DNA from: Calidifontibacillus oryziterrae
Lineage (GTDB): Bacteria > Bacillota > Bacilli > Bacillales > Bacillaceae_J
DNA length: 64,000 nucleotides
Assembly: GCF_000331575.1 (NCBI RefSeq)
Contig: NZ_ANOK01000005.1
Location: 1-64,000, forward strand
Direction of reading: 5' to 3'
The translations under genes and the position numbers were made by a program. Positions 56,501 to 64,000 of the stretch are shown here, in pieces. Every line of letters begins with the position of its first letter. The first letter of the stretch is position 1. Below the pieces are notes generated by a model. That model worked only from the letters and a program-made list of their open reading frames with translations. It did not search any database and was not told the DNA's origin.

Positions 56501-57813
56501 CCACCAGTTACATGTGAACTACTAGAACTATTGTTGATGTTTCCAAAATCACCATAATTATAACCAACCAGTCCACCAACATTTGCATCATCACTACCGT
56601 TAACAGTTCCTTCACTCATACTAGAGCTGATTGTTCCTCCAGTATTAAAACCGACCAATCCGCCAACACTAGAAGCAATCCCTGCGATCACATTACCAGT
56701 GCTACTACAGTCAGTTACGGTTCCTCTATCAATAGCACCAACCAGTCCTCCCACATGGGCAATCCCTTCGTAGTGTTCATTTCTTGGTTCCTCTTTCCAT
56801 ACTCCATCATTCGTTGAGGTAACTGAAACACCTGTCAACGTCATATTCTCCAGCTTACCACCATTACTCAATAATCCGAACAAACCAACGTACTCCAAAG
56901 TACCGTCATTGATGGTCAGATTGGATATGGTTTTACCATTGCCGTTGTATTTACCAGTAAACGGGTTAGTGGCATCACCAATTGGAATCCAGTTGGCATA
57001 GCCTTCCAAATCAATATCCGCTGTCTGCTCGAAATAGACTTCGCTGTTATTTAGAAAATTTCGTACTGCATTAAGCTGGTCCGCTGTTGCCACTTGATAA
57101 GGGTCGGCGACTGTCCCACTTCCGTCCCCTGGCCAGGGTGCCCCAAAAGTAACTAATTTTTCATCCTCCCAAATCACATAAAGGGTTAGATTTTCTGCAG
57201 GCATCGTCACGTTTTCACCTTCAGCATAGGGTGTACCTGTATCATCTGCTTTTGTGTTCCAGTGCTTGAACTGCTTGCCTTCCGGTGGAGTGAAGCTGTT
57301 AACCCCTGCGGTAAAGGTATCACCTTCTGCTTTCTCAGTTTCTAGCGGTACTGTGCCACTGCCGCCATTAGCATCATACGTTACCGAATAATACGTATCC
57401 TCGACAAGCTTCATAATAATTAGAATAAAGTCTTCTGTCTGGTTTGTCCCTCCTGCATAGCTCACAGTTGCCGTTAAGGTAACAGTTTTGTCTTCACTAT
57501 CCGCTGCTGGTCTTGTGACCGCTCCTGTGTCAGTGTTAATTGTTCCGTCATCTGGTGAAACACTCCAGCTGATTGTTGATCCATTTTCCCCGGTCTTTGG
57601 AAGAACGAGGTTTACTGTTATAGTGTCTGCTGTTGTGTTTTCGCCACTAATTACGTCCCATGCCAAAGCCTGAATGTCTGCGGTAATTCTCTCATCCGCT
57701 GACATATCAGTCGCATCTACTGTCGTAGGTATAACTGCCGGCATCCACATTCCTATTAGCATACAGATAACCACAAATCGAGCGGTTATTTTGGTAAGAC
57801 CTTTAGTGTACAT
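53542..57813 (-). CDS. Large S-layer-homology adhesin with GLUG, InlB-B and Ig-like repeats
   Basis: A 1423-residue exported cell-wall protein. Order: signal peptide (about 1-35); Ig-like domain (about 45-135); InlB B-repeat (about 139-215, YDANGGSGTV, MPAENLTLYVIWE); GLUG block 1 (about 222-525); Ig-like group-3 domain (about 528-600); GLUG block 2 (about 605-900, repeated GGLVGxNxGxVxNSYSxGxV); second Ig-like domain (about 905-1000); Gly/Ser linker; a beta domain (about 1025-1230); linker with ALPPKE (Pro1235-Pro1236); three SLH domains (about 1245-1423). SLH domains bind pyruvylated wall polymer. The blocks 222-300 and 606-680 are duplicates. Base composition is richer in G+C in the middle than at the ends, suggesting mosaic origin. 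Divergent neighbours: AraC regulator upstream. Confidence 0.88.
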   Translation of the reverse strand: MYTKGLTKITARFVVICMLIGMWMPAVIPTTVDATDMSADERITADIQALAWDVISGENTTADTITVNLVLPKTGENGSTISWSVSPDDGTINTDTGAVTRPAADSEDKTVTLTATVSYAGGTNQTEDFILIIMKLVEDTYYSVTYDANGGSGTVPLETEKAEGDTFTAGVNSFTPPEGKQFKHWNTKADDTGTPYAEGENVTMPAENLTLYVIWEDEKLVTFGAPWPGDGSGTVADPYQVATADQLNAVRNFLNNSEVYFEQTADIDLEGYANWIPIGDATNPFTGKYNGNGKTISNLTINDGTLEYVGLFGLLSNGGKLENMTLTGVSVTSTNDGVWKEEPRNEHYEGIAHVGGLVGAIDRGTVTDCSSTGNVIAGIASSVGGLVGFNTGGTISSSMSEGTVNGSDDANVGGLVGYNYGDFGNINNSSSSSHVTGGKSDNGYFYFDYSSSIGGLVGRNRAKINNSDSSGNVSGEERAYVGGLVGYHHGNSVSEIKDSSSTGNVTGGDSATVGALLGYDSGGSITLNSIAITTPATKLAYAVGEALDNTGLVVTGTYAGNNKAALPITAANITGFDSSVPADDQVLTITFDGKTTTYAVDISLDWPGDGSGTEADPYQVATADQLDAVRNYLNTSDIYFEQTDDIDLSGYANWTPIGNEFKGTKFAGSYEGNGWTITNLTSSNSLTWVGLFGAIDTGGVLKNITLESVIIENSLTGDYAFAGSLVGHNYGIISNCSVLSGTVSSAGRAGGLLGYNDGSVSSSYSLATVSGGDDEYSGGLIGYNGGTVTNSYSTGDVTGGVNASVGGLIGFNGGIVNNSYSIGAVAGDSDATVGGLVGKNYDEVTNSYYDSETSGQNDDIGKGRPKNTAEMGQQATYEGWDFSGVWRITEVLTYPLLQWQPLTMGEINELITIDTEAITWDIIKGENSAENNVTTGLYLPTAGTNGTTLSWGSSDPTVIAGDGTVTRPSHSEGDKSVTLTATVSKEGGTSQAKSFTLTIKAQPATGGSGGGGGSSSSSNQNSTTADGTVTRTVQNGQKVDQVTINETKATELINDALNKNQNTITIEINTSKEDPADKVEATLSKETLSRISNNDLAVTIESNHATISIPTTTLSNLNQDVTFTIEQIKASTEIQETDSVISIIAPNGTKVGQSLKIETNYEGKTDVTLPLEGIDIPSDPDEQKTFLASLGVLVQHSKDDNEVVTGKIVYDQNNQPIGLSFSIERFSTFTILALPPKEQVENPTSTSIIVNDISGHWAEDTIRQLILKGAVGGYPDGTFKPSQTVTRAEFVAMLAKAIGIEETKNNSKTFSDIQNHWAKNVIEQAATIGIVNGLSEDQFRPNEEITREQMAVMIVNAGALKQVDSKNNFLDSEKIASWAESAVNTAANYKIVNGLPNQTFNPQGKATRAEAATVIMNLLNLNN

Positions 57814-58033
57814 TTCATCTCCTCCTACTAAAGTTTAGTTGTAATTTTCACCAATACTATTGCTTTATAGGGGGCCACCCACGAAATTCACACATCAACA
57901 CGAATTTCATAGCCCTTTTACCTTGTGGAACCCTGATGGTGTTTTGTGATAAATCAGCTTAAGGCATTTTTCCCCCATTCTATGTTGACTATAATTTTTT
58001 TAAAAAAATCATGCATTGACGATTTTGCGGATA

Positions 58034-58066
58034 GAAAAAAACACCTTGAAAAATATTCAAGGTGTT
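58034..58066 (-). terminator. Terminator of the AraC-family gene
   Basis: AACACCTTGAA pairs with TTCAAGGTGTT around 5 bases, followed leftwards by TTTTTTC. It separates the regulator from the adhesin promoter region; nothing else was recognised in 57814-58079. Confidence 0.9.
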
Positions 58067-58079
58067 AGGCCATATCATA

Positions 58080-59000
58080 TTAAATTTTTGTTATATGAAT
58101 AGATTCGACTAGAGGGCAATCATGAAATTTTACCTGGGATGCGAGACTTTTTTTATCCGCCTGATGTTTTTTCCTAAACTCCGATGGTGTACATTGAAAG
58201 TTTTGCTTAAAATGTTTAATGAGATACTTCACGTCGGAAAACCCACACTCCATGGCAATATCTATAACCCTTCGCTCGGTGCTCAAAAGTAGCTTTGCCG
58301 CCTGTTCACATTTGCTGTAATACAATAATTCCTGGAAAGTGAACCCAAACTTATCCTTAATATCATGAGATAAATGGTGCAACGTCACACCAACTTCATC
58401 TGCCAAGGCTTTCAATCCCAATTGTACCTCTTGTTCGCCGCTCGCATGTCCAGCAATCTTTTTGAGTCTCTCAACCAATTTTTCACTAAAGGGGGTTATG
58501 CCATATCCCCACCGTAAAAAATCAAAACTATAATTCAGGTAAGCAATCATATTTGTAAGGATATTATGAATAGTATCTTTGCTATTACCAGTGGGACCTT
58601 CACTTAAAGCTTTGAGCAACTGGGCAATTGTTTCTTTTACTATTTTATATTTTTCCGGCACTTCTGACTCATGGTAGGGTGAACAACAGTAAATAAAAAA
58701 ATATTCGTTTTCGGGAAGTACATCCCGGCAAAAGCTTGCATCAATCTGAAGTATTAAAACTTCATTATCCTGTTCACTTTTGGTGATGCGGTGCAATTCC
58801 CCAATGTTGATTACAGCGATATCATTCTCCTTAAGCAGTAGGTTATCATTACCAAGTCCCACATGAACCGAACCTTTTAAGACCTGGATAATTTCCAACG
58901 TATCATGCCAGTGGTAGGGATATTGCTCTATAGATCTAACAAACGCTTTAACTGGTAATCCATCTGTAAATTCAATTGTTTCCGGTCGCATATATCCCAC
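58080..59000 (-). CDS. AraC-family transcriptional regulator with cupin sensor
   Basis: 306 residues. N-terminal cupin (about 15-95; YPYHWHDTLEIIQVLKGSVHVGLG) would sense a small ligand; the C-terminal double helix-turn-helix (about 200-295) has LGLKALADEVGVTLHHLSHDIK and RRVIDIAMECGFSDVKYLIKHFKQNFQCTPSEFRKK. Transcribed towards the adhesin with a terminator between, so it is a candidate regulator of it; target unproven. A copy of its 5' end lies upstream (59064-59098). Confidence 0.85.
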   Translation of the reverse strand: MGYMRPETIEFTDGLPVKAFVRSIEQYPYHWHDTLEIIQVLKGSVHVGLGNDNLLLKENDIAVINIGELHRITKSEQDNEVLILQIDASFCRDVLPENEYFFIYCCSPYHESEVPEKYKIVKETIAQLLKALSEGPTGNSKDTIHNILTNMIAYLNYSFDFLRWGYGITPFSEKLVERLKKIAGHASGEQEVQLGLKALADEVGVTLHHLSHDIKDKFGFTFQELLYYSKCEQAAKLLLSTERRVIDIAMECGFSDVKYLIKHFKQNFQCTPSEFRKKHQADKKSLASQVKFHDCPLVESIHITKI

Positions 59001-59275
59001 CTACTTTGTTTGTCTTTGTCTCAGCTACCTTACTGCAAGTGTGGTAAATCCATAAGCTTTTGTCGCATATATTCCCACCTACTTTGTTTGTCTCAGCTTT
59101 TCTGGATTTGTACGTTATTTTTACTTATTAACATACCCGCTTGGTAAATACTCCCTTTTAACAGCCTTTAAATTTTTTAATACTGATAAATAATACTTAC
59201 GATAGATTACAGTATGAATATCATAACGTATTCCTTTTAAATCTCTTAATACTGATAAATGATATTTACATTCGC
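58984..59275. repeat. Duplicated ends of the AraC and SIMPL genes
   Basis: The AraC 5' region (GTCGCATATATCCCACCTAC and on, about 58985-59022) recurs at about 59064-59098. The SIMPL-gene 3' end (TTAATACTGATAAATGATAT, about 59243-59274) recurs at about 59177-59207. Both flanking genes thus have partial copies of their ends in the spacer. Confidence 0.75.
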
Positions 59276-60049
59276 ACGGATTTCCATTTCTCCGCCTGAG
59301 ATTGGCGTAGACGAGACACTATCATAAGAAACGCCACTTGCTGAAACCTTTTCCATGCCATAATTGATTGGGGATGGCAAATAAGCACCCGATTCACTTA
59401 TAACAGCTGGTACTGTTAGAGAGATTCCATATATACTCGCAATATACTCCGCTTTTGATTTTCCGTTTTGCACTGCTCCCTTTAATGCTTCCAAATATTT
59501 TTTCGTTTTTACAGCGTCGCTCAATCCAAAAGCAATATTATTAATTTTGTTTGCACCTTCTTTAACAGTAGTATCAATAATAGTACCTACTTTTTGAAAA
59601 TCGTTTACTGTAACTCTAATATTATTAATTACCTCATAACCAATTAGTATTTGTTCTCTAATTGTTTCAATCCCGCCTTGATTATTTTTCTTTTCAACAT
59701 TTTTCCATTCGTATCTCGGCTGAATTCGATAATCAGTCGTGCGGATATCCTTCTCCTCAAGCCCAAGATTTTTCAACTGTTCCATAACTTTGTTCATCTG
59801 ATGTTTATTTAACTCCTGCGCTTTTTTTGCATCCTCATTAAACGTGTTAACTGCGATATCAATATAAGCAATATCAGGCGCAACCTTAACACTATACTCC
59901 CCATTCACACTGATTGTCTTTTTTGATAGTTCAGACTCATTCGCATAAGCATTTGTGCTACTTGTTAACGAATTTAAAGTGATAAATAATATTGCCATGA
60001 CTACAATACCAATGATTTTCTTCATCGTTCCAATTGTCATACAAATCAT
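59246..60049 (-). CDS. SIMPL domain (DUF541) exported protein
   Basis: A 267-residue protein with an N-terminal signal or anchor (about 8-35) and a SIMPL domain (about 40-265): ISVNGEYSVKVAPDIAYIDIAV at the start, the central GYEVINNIRVTVNDF and final GGEMEIRANVNIIY. The family includes periplasmic oxidative-stress and surface proteins; molecular function unknown. Start near a GGAG-containing leader; an inner ATG (about residue 9) is also possible. Confidence 0.82.
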   Translation of the reverse strand: MICMTIGTMKKIIGIVVMAILFITLNSLTSSTNAYANESELSKKTISVNGEYSVKVAPDIAYIDIAVNTFNEDAKKAQELNKHQMNKVMEQLKNLGLEEKDIRTTDYRIQPRYEWKNVEKKNNQGGIETIREQILIGYEVINNIRVTVNDFQKVGTIIDTTVKEGANKINNIAFGLSDAVKTKKYLEALKGAVQNGKSKAEYIASIYGISLTVPAVISESGAYLPSPINYGMEKVSASGVSYDSVSSTPISGGEMEIRANVNIIYQY

Positions 60050-60204
60050 CTCCTCATATAGATTTTTTTAAAGTAGTAAATACTATTTTTCAATGCTGAC
60101 GTTTTAAATGTTCGTTTCTGCTCCTTATATGACTTTTCCACAACATGCTACTAGTATTATTGTTTAATAACTGACTATTTCCTCTTTATTATATAATAAA
60201 AAAA

Positions 60205-60395
60205 AGAAATTAGCGGACAGGAGTTCCGCTAATTCCCCAGTTTAGACATTATTATTGATTTTTACGGACATATATTCCGTTATTCGTGATATTAAGTGCC
60301 AATTGAATTCGATGAACATCAAATAAAGGATCCTGTGTCCATTAATCATGCTATACTATAATTTTTCCATAAAATAACGGATCTGTTGTCCGCAA
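60205..60395. repeat. Dispersed ACGGA-N7-TCCGT inverted repeats, locus 3
   Basis: Four elements or near-elements at about 60212-60231, 60265-60284, 60326-60345 and 60375-60394. They occupy the gap 60050-60418, which has no gene. Confidence 0.75.
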
Positions 60396-60418
60396 GATAA
60401 CTCCATTTCAGAGAAGCA

Positions 60419-61147
60419 TTATATGAGAGAGGAATTTAAATTAAAAACTGGATTATTTTCAATTTCATATAATAATTCGAATGTTTTAGGTGCATTTTGT
60501 TTCAAAATTTCTCTTGAATTATCATCATAGTAATACATGGCAAATGCTTCGGCAAAAAATTCATCTTGGTAGTCTAAGAAATATTGGCGTGATGGCATTA
60601 ATTTTGGCGCTTCTTCCTTCCATATTGAATTATATACTAAATTCTCTTTAAGAGCTGGATAGTTTCTCTCAAATAAGTGGCCAATCTCATGTAATTCTAA
60701 ATTTATCGAACTATGCCCCATTCCAGTCTGACTAGCTCCTATTTTTGCTGCTGCTAAAGTAGAGCTACAACCACCTGGAACATCATCCCATGTTAATCCA
60801 TTATCCCACCCTCTAGGTACTATCCCACTTAACTTTTGAAAATATGGTTCATCTGTAATATTTCCATCAAAAAGCTTTACTTTCAGATTATTCTCAGCTA
60901 AAAAAGAGAGAATAACTGGATCAATTTGTGAAATTCTCATAATCATATTGAGTGCACTTTCTCTATCGAAGTCATTATTTTCCGGCAGAAGAACAATATC
61001 GCGAACAAGCATTTCTACTCGTTTACTTTCATATGAAATGTCTAGCTGCTTTTCATCCAATGAATCACCCAGTGATTTTCCATTAACATAACTATTCGCT
61101 GAAAAGATTATTACAATTGAAAAAAAGAATAACGATATTCTTTTCAT
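60419..61147 (-). CDS. Secreted Pro-Pro endopeptidase (PPEP) homologue
   Basis: A 242-residue zinc metalloprotease of the PPEP/anthrax-lethal-factor-like group. Signal peptide (about 1-24). Family blocks shared with C. difficile PPEP-1: LKVKLFDGNITDE, GIVPRGWDNGLTWDDVPG, INLELHEIGHLFE with the zinc motif HEIGH (153-157), and DEFFAEAFAMYYY with the third zinc ligand Glu. All catalytic residues are present. PPEPs cleave Pro-Pro bonds in surface adhesins, releasing cells. An SLH adhesin with a Pro-Pro linker is encoded 2.6 kb away. Start ATG at 61147 with GGGAGG 7 bases upstream. No riboswitch seen upstream. Confidence 0.88.
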   Translation of the reverse strand: MKRISLFFFSIVIIFSANSYVNGKSLGDSLDEKQLDISYESKRVEMLVRDIVLLPENNDFDRESALNMIMRISQIDPVILSFLAENNLKVKLFDGNITDEPYFQKLSGIVPRGWDNGLTWDDVPGGCSSTLAAAKIGASQTGMGHSSINLELHEIGHLFERNYPALKENLVYNSIWKEEAPKLMPSRQYFLDYQDEFFAEAFAMYYYDDNSREILKQNAPKTFELLYEIENNPVFNLNSSLI

Positions 61148-61330
61148 GAGTATACCTCCCAAAGAATCAAATCTTAATAAAAAATATAAATTATGAGTCT
61201 GAAAGTTATATGAAAAAAATAAAAAGTCTAGTAGTTTTATGAGATTTTTTACGAATAAAAGCGGAATTAAAGGCCATACGTTGAAGTTAGATCAATCATT
61301 CCAATTTCAAATGGTACTCAAATCAAAAAA

Positions 61331-61423
61331 GAAAAAACCCCGAATTCAAATTGAACTGCACCCCAATTGTTGGACACCATCTAACAATTGGAGGTGCAGT
61401 TCAAATATCCGAGGTTTCTTTAT
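61331..61423 (-). terminator. Very long terminator hairpin of the cupin gene
   Basis: A ~40-bp stem: GAACTGCACC..CAATTGTT (61350-61369) pairs with AACAATTGG..GGTGCAGTTC (61383-61401) and the helix extends outwards through GAATTC/GGATATTT to CCCCG/CGAGG, ending leftwards in TTTTTTCTTTTTT. The inner sequence is like the ends of some IS3-family elements, but no transposase is present. Otherwise 61148-61482 is empty. Confidence 0.7.
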
Positions 61424-61482
61424 CAATCTAGTTCGTATGATAAGGTCAGCTAAAATTCTGCATAACCATTTTATCTAGTTAA

Positions 61483-62370
61483 TTATTTGTTCCAATGAGC
61501 TTTTGCTTCCTCCTCAAGCACTTTCAACCTTTTATAATAATCTGGAAATTCATTGAGATGAGCCAAAGCAATTTTCCCAGTTGTTATAGGATCATCCGTT
61601 GTAACATTTGTCAGATTGTATTTTCTCCCATGTTCAAGTTCAGTATTTACTCCCATCCAAAACTCATTTAAATCAAATTTACTCTTCGTAAAATCAATAC
61701 CTAATAGTATTGCTATGGCAGCAGCTTCCTCTTTTGAAAAGCTCGTTCTAAATTTGATTCTTTTTATCCCAAAGATATTTGAATTTTTGCGATGGCCGTG
61801 AGCTTCTTCTGCTGCCATTGCATCTTCTTTGGTTACATGAACAGTACCAAATGGATGGTTAGGCGGAGCATATATCGAGTAAAGTTTTAACGGAATGTTA
61901 CCTATATTGGTAAGATTATGCCATGTTCCAGCAGGTATTAATATTGCAAAATCATCATAGACATTTCTTTCAAAATCAAGATTATCCTTGCTATTGCCCA
62001 TTTGAACAAGCCCCTGCCCCTGTTCAACCCGTAAGAATTGATCGACATCAGGATGCATTTCCAATCCGATATCTTCACCAACATTGATACTCATTAACGT
62101 AACTTGCAAATATTCTCCTGTCCATAAAGCGGTGCGATAAGTTTTGTTTTGTTTCGTAGCTTCATTAATATTAACCACAAATGGTTCAGGACCATAATCT
62201 GCTAACCTAATCCTTTCATTACTATTAAAATATCCAATTGGATCCATTCTGTTTGTATGCTCTATCTCATTAGGAAAAGCTCCATAATCAGACTGCCCTC
62301 TAAAGTTATAAATGGGTACATTTACATAATACGGATATTGATATGGATACATATTTGGAACGTAATACAT
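61483..62370 (-). CDS. Cupin-domain protein with C-terminal DUF5661-like region
   Basis: About 295 residues. A Tyr/Pro/Asn-rich N-terminus (MYYVPNMYPYQYPYY), as in some spore-coat proteins; a cupin barrel (about 65-170) with metal-binding HPDVDQFLRVEQG and PAGTWHNLTN; a C-terminal helical region (about 205-295) with SKEEAAAIAILLGIDF and FDLNEFWMGVNTELEHG. The metal ligands look intact. Start unsure: ATGs at 62388, 62379 and 62370 are in frame; AAGGGA suits 62370 best. Role unknown, possibly spore surface. Confidence 0.72.
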   Translation of the reverse strand: MYYVPNMYPYQYPYYVNVPIYNFRGQSDYGAFPNEIEHTNRMDPIGYFNSNERIRLADYGPEPFVVNINEATKQNKTYRTALWTGEYLQVTLMSINVGEDIGLEMHPDVDQFLRVEQGQGLVQMGNSKDNLDFERNVYDDFAILIPAGTWHNLTNIGNIPLKLYSIYAPPNHPFGTVHVTKEDAMAAEEAHGHRKNSNIFGIKRIKFRTSFSKEEAAAIAILLGIDFTKSKFDLNEFWMGVNTELEHGRKYNLTNVTTDDPITTGKIALAHLNEFPDYYKRLKVLEEEAKAHWNK

Positions 62371-62403
62371 TTTACTCATTCCCTTCATAGCTTTTCAAAT
62401 TAT

Positions 62404-62464
62404 ACTATGCACTATGTTTGGGTAATGTTTTTTATTATGCACTATGTTTGGGTAATGTTTTTTA
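62404..62464. repeat. 31-bp direct repeat upstream of the cupin gene
   Basis: TATGCACTATGTTTGGGTAA and the following ATGTTTTTTAT occur twice in tandem just before the cupin gene, covering its likely promoter. Whether both copies matter is unknown. Confidence 0.8.
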
Positions 62465-62639
62465 TTTAAAACTGGTACTGTTTAGTGAATTACATTCCTA
62501 CCTACCACTAATCTTTATAACAGCAACGGTACATGCCTATTAAGGTGGTTTAATTTAATTACGTACCTATTTTTCATCTTTATAACAGAGATAGGATCAA
62601 ATATTGAGTAAAAATCCTTAATCGATTTCAACTTCTAGA

Positions 62640-62824
62640 TTTAACGGACCTCAAATCCGTTATTTATCAACAATACGCGTTTTTTTACTTTTAACGGACA
62701 CCAGATCCTTTATATGCTGAATAGTAGCTGAAAATTACCTCGTTTTCTCCAAATAGCGGAACGTATGTCCGTTAAATTTATGAAAATCAATAATTCCCAC
62801 AAATAGCGGAACGTGTGTCCGTAA
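62640..62824. repeat. Dispersed ACGGA-N7-TCCGT inverted repeats, locus 4
   Basis: Four elements at about 62643-62662, 62693-62711, 62756-62776 and 62804-62823. The last ends exactly where the spl remnant begins. No gene in 62465-62824. Confidence 0.8.
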
Positions 62825-63175
62825 GATTCGCAACTTGGGTTTATTGTCGCACCTATTTATCTTCATGAAGGATGGCAAGATGGATATTATCAGATGTATG
62901 AGCGTTTGGATACTGAATTACCTTCTGAGGCGAAGAAAGATCTTACCTTTGAGTTTATCCAGCATCGTTTTACAAAGCCTGCTAAAAGAGTAATTGAAAA
63001 AAACTACCCGATGACAAAATTAGAGTTAGATGAAGAAAAAAGAAGATATAAATGGGGAAAATACGGAATTGGAAAATATATTTATCAAAAAGATGAAGAA
63101 GGGGACATAAAAAAACATCTTTACACCTTTATGGAGAAGTTTTTCCCAAAAGCAAAACTAGAATATTTCACTTAG
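62825..63175 (+). pseudogene. splB: 3' remnant of spore photoproduct lyase (splB)
   Basis: The frame from 62825 encodes 116 residues matching the C-terminus of SplB, the radical-SAM enzyme repairing spore photoproduct: GFIVAPIYLHEGWQDGYYQMYERLD, LTFEFIQHRFTKPAKRVI and RRYKWGKYGIGKY. The radical-SAM Cys motif and the N-terminal two thirds are absent; a TAA (62822-62824) and the ACGGA repeat element lie directly upstream. So the gene is decapitated at the repeat. Confidence 0.85.
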
Positions 63176-63308
63176 TTTACTTGATATCACCACCATATAC
63201 AATCCTTTCAAGATTATGAAAGGTCCTCTTTTTTTTTTATTTAATTCATCCCGATAATGTTGTCTATATTTCTTCCAAATTAACTCATAATTTAGCATTG
63301 CAATTACA

Positions 63309-63323
63309 TAATAATTATTATAA
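63309..63323. promoter_or_regulatory. Per box upstream of katG
   Basis: TAATAAT-T-ATTATAA matches TTATAATnATTATAA with one mismatch, 71 bp before the katG start. Catalase genes are classic PerR targets, and perR is in this window. Confidence 0.65.
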
Positions 63324-63378
63324 ATCTAGTTTTCTACGTTTTAGTTAACTAGATGAATAAATTATTAAACTTAAATGA

Positions 63379-64000
<622 letters not shown>

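Noticed and set aside
60419..61240. c-di-GMP-I riboswitch before the PPEP gene
   Set aside because: I looked for it because C. difficile PPEP-1 has one. No GEMM-I core is visible in the ~90 bp upstream.
61331..61423. Insertion sequence
   Set aside because: The hairpin resembles IS3-family ends, but there is no transposase and it has the T-run of a terminator after the cupin gene.

Overview
The window is low-GC Bacillaceae chromosome (endospore-former). The left 20 kb follows the gene order I know from the Bacillus subtilis ygxA-perR-gsaB-ygaD-ygaC-sspE-yfhQ-yfhP-sspK-yfhH-recX-yfhE-yfhD neighbourhood. Four strong sigma-A-type promoters at the left edge point leftwards, as expected for a ribosomal RNA operon just outside the window. 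The right part is accessory and suggests a bacterium able to grow at low oxygen: a copper nitrite reductase with an Fnr box, a hemerythrin-GGDEF oxygen/redox sensor, and a selenocysteine-containing peroxiredoxin. An Anaerobacillus-like organism is possible, but that is only a guess.

Layout. 1-0.4 kb: rrn-type promoters. 0.4-9.4 kb: ygxA, ygzB, perR, cobalamin adenosyltransferase, 2-hydroxyacid dehydrogenase, bcp, a K+ channel, gsaB and ygaD. 9.5-16.9 kb: ygaC, gamma-type SASP, L,D-transpeptidase, mutY, yfhP, sspK, a YpzG-like gene, yfhH, recX, yfhE and yfhD. 17-24 kb: a DnaA-box cluster, an orphan solute-binding lipoprotein, a ketopantoate-reductase-type gene, a membrane protein behind a CsoR-type operator, and a 7TM-GGDEF protein split into two frames. 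24.5-32 kb: Lon-like protease, nirK, a truncated FAD oxidase, the selenoprotein peroxiredoxin and a PLA2-like protein. 32-48.7 kb: amino-acid enzymes, nitronate monooxygenase, SDR, PAS-GGDEF-hemerythrin protein, cNMP-binding/MCP protein, GntR-ABC operon, Na+ symporter, MEDS histidine kinase and ung. 49-62.4 kb: a c-di-GMP-II riboswitch with two secreted or surface proteins, sstT, a 1423-residue S-layer-homology adhesin, an AraC regulator, a SIMPL protein, a Pro-Pro endopeptidase (PPEP) homologue and a cupin. 62.8-64 kb: an spl remnant and the start of katG.

Three themes link the genes. (1) Peroxide stress: PerR is encoded at 2.3 kb, and Per-box-like sites lie before perR and katG; bcp and the seleno-peroxiredoxin add thiol and selenol peroxidases. 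(2) Cyclic di-GMP and adhesion: two GGDEF proteins, a c-di-GMP-II riboswitch controlling secreted proteins, and a PPEP protease near an SLH adhesin with a Pro-Pro site in the linker before its wall anchor. This resembles the Clostridioides difficile adhesin/PPEP-1 circuit. (3) The intergenic DNA is crowded with lineage-specific tandem arrays (units of 22, 25, 29, 31, 50, 52 and 72 bp). Several run into, or copy, the 3' end of a flanking gene. A dispersed ACGGA-N7-TCCGT inverted repeat occurs at four loci.
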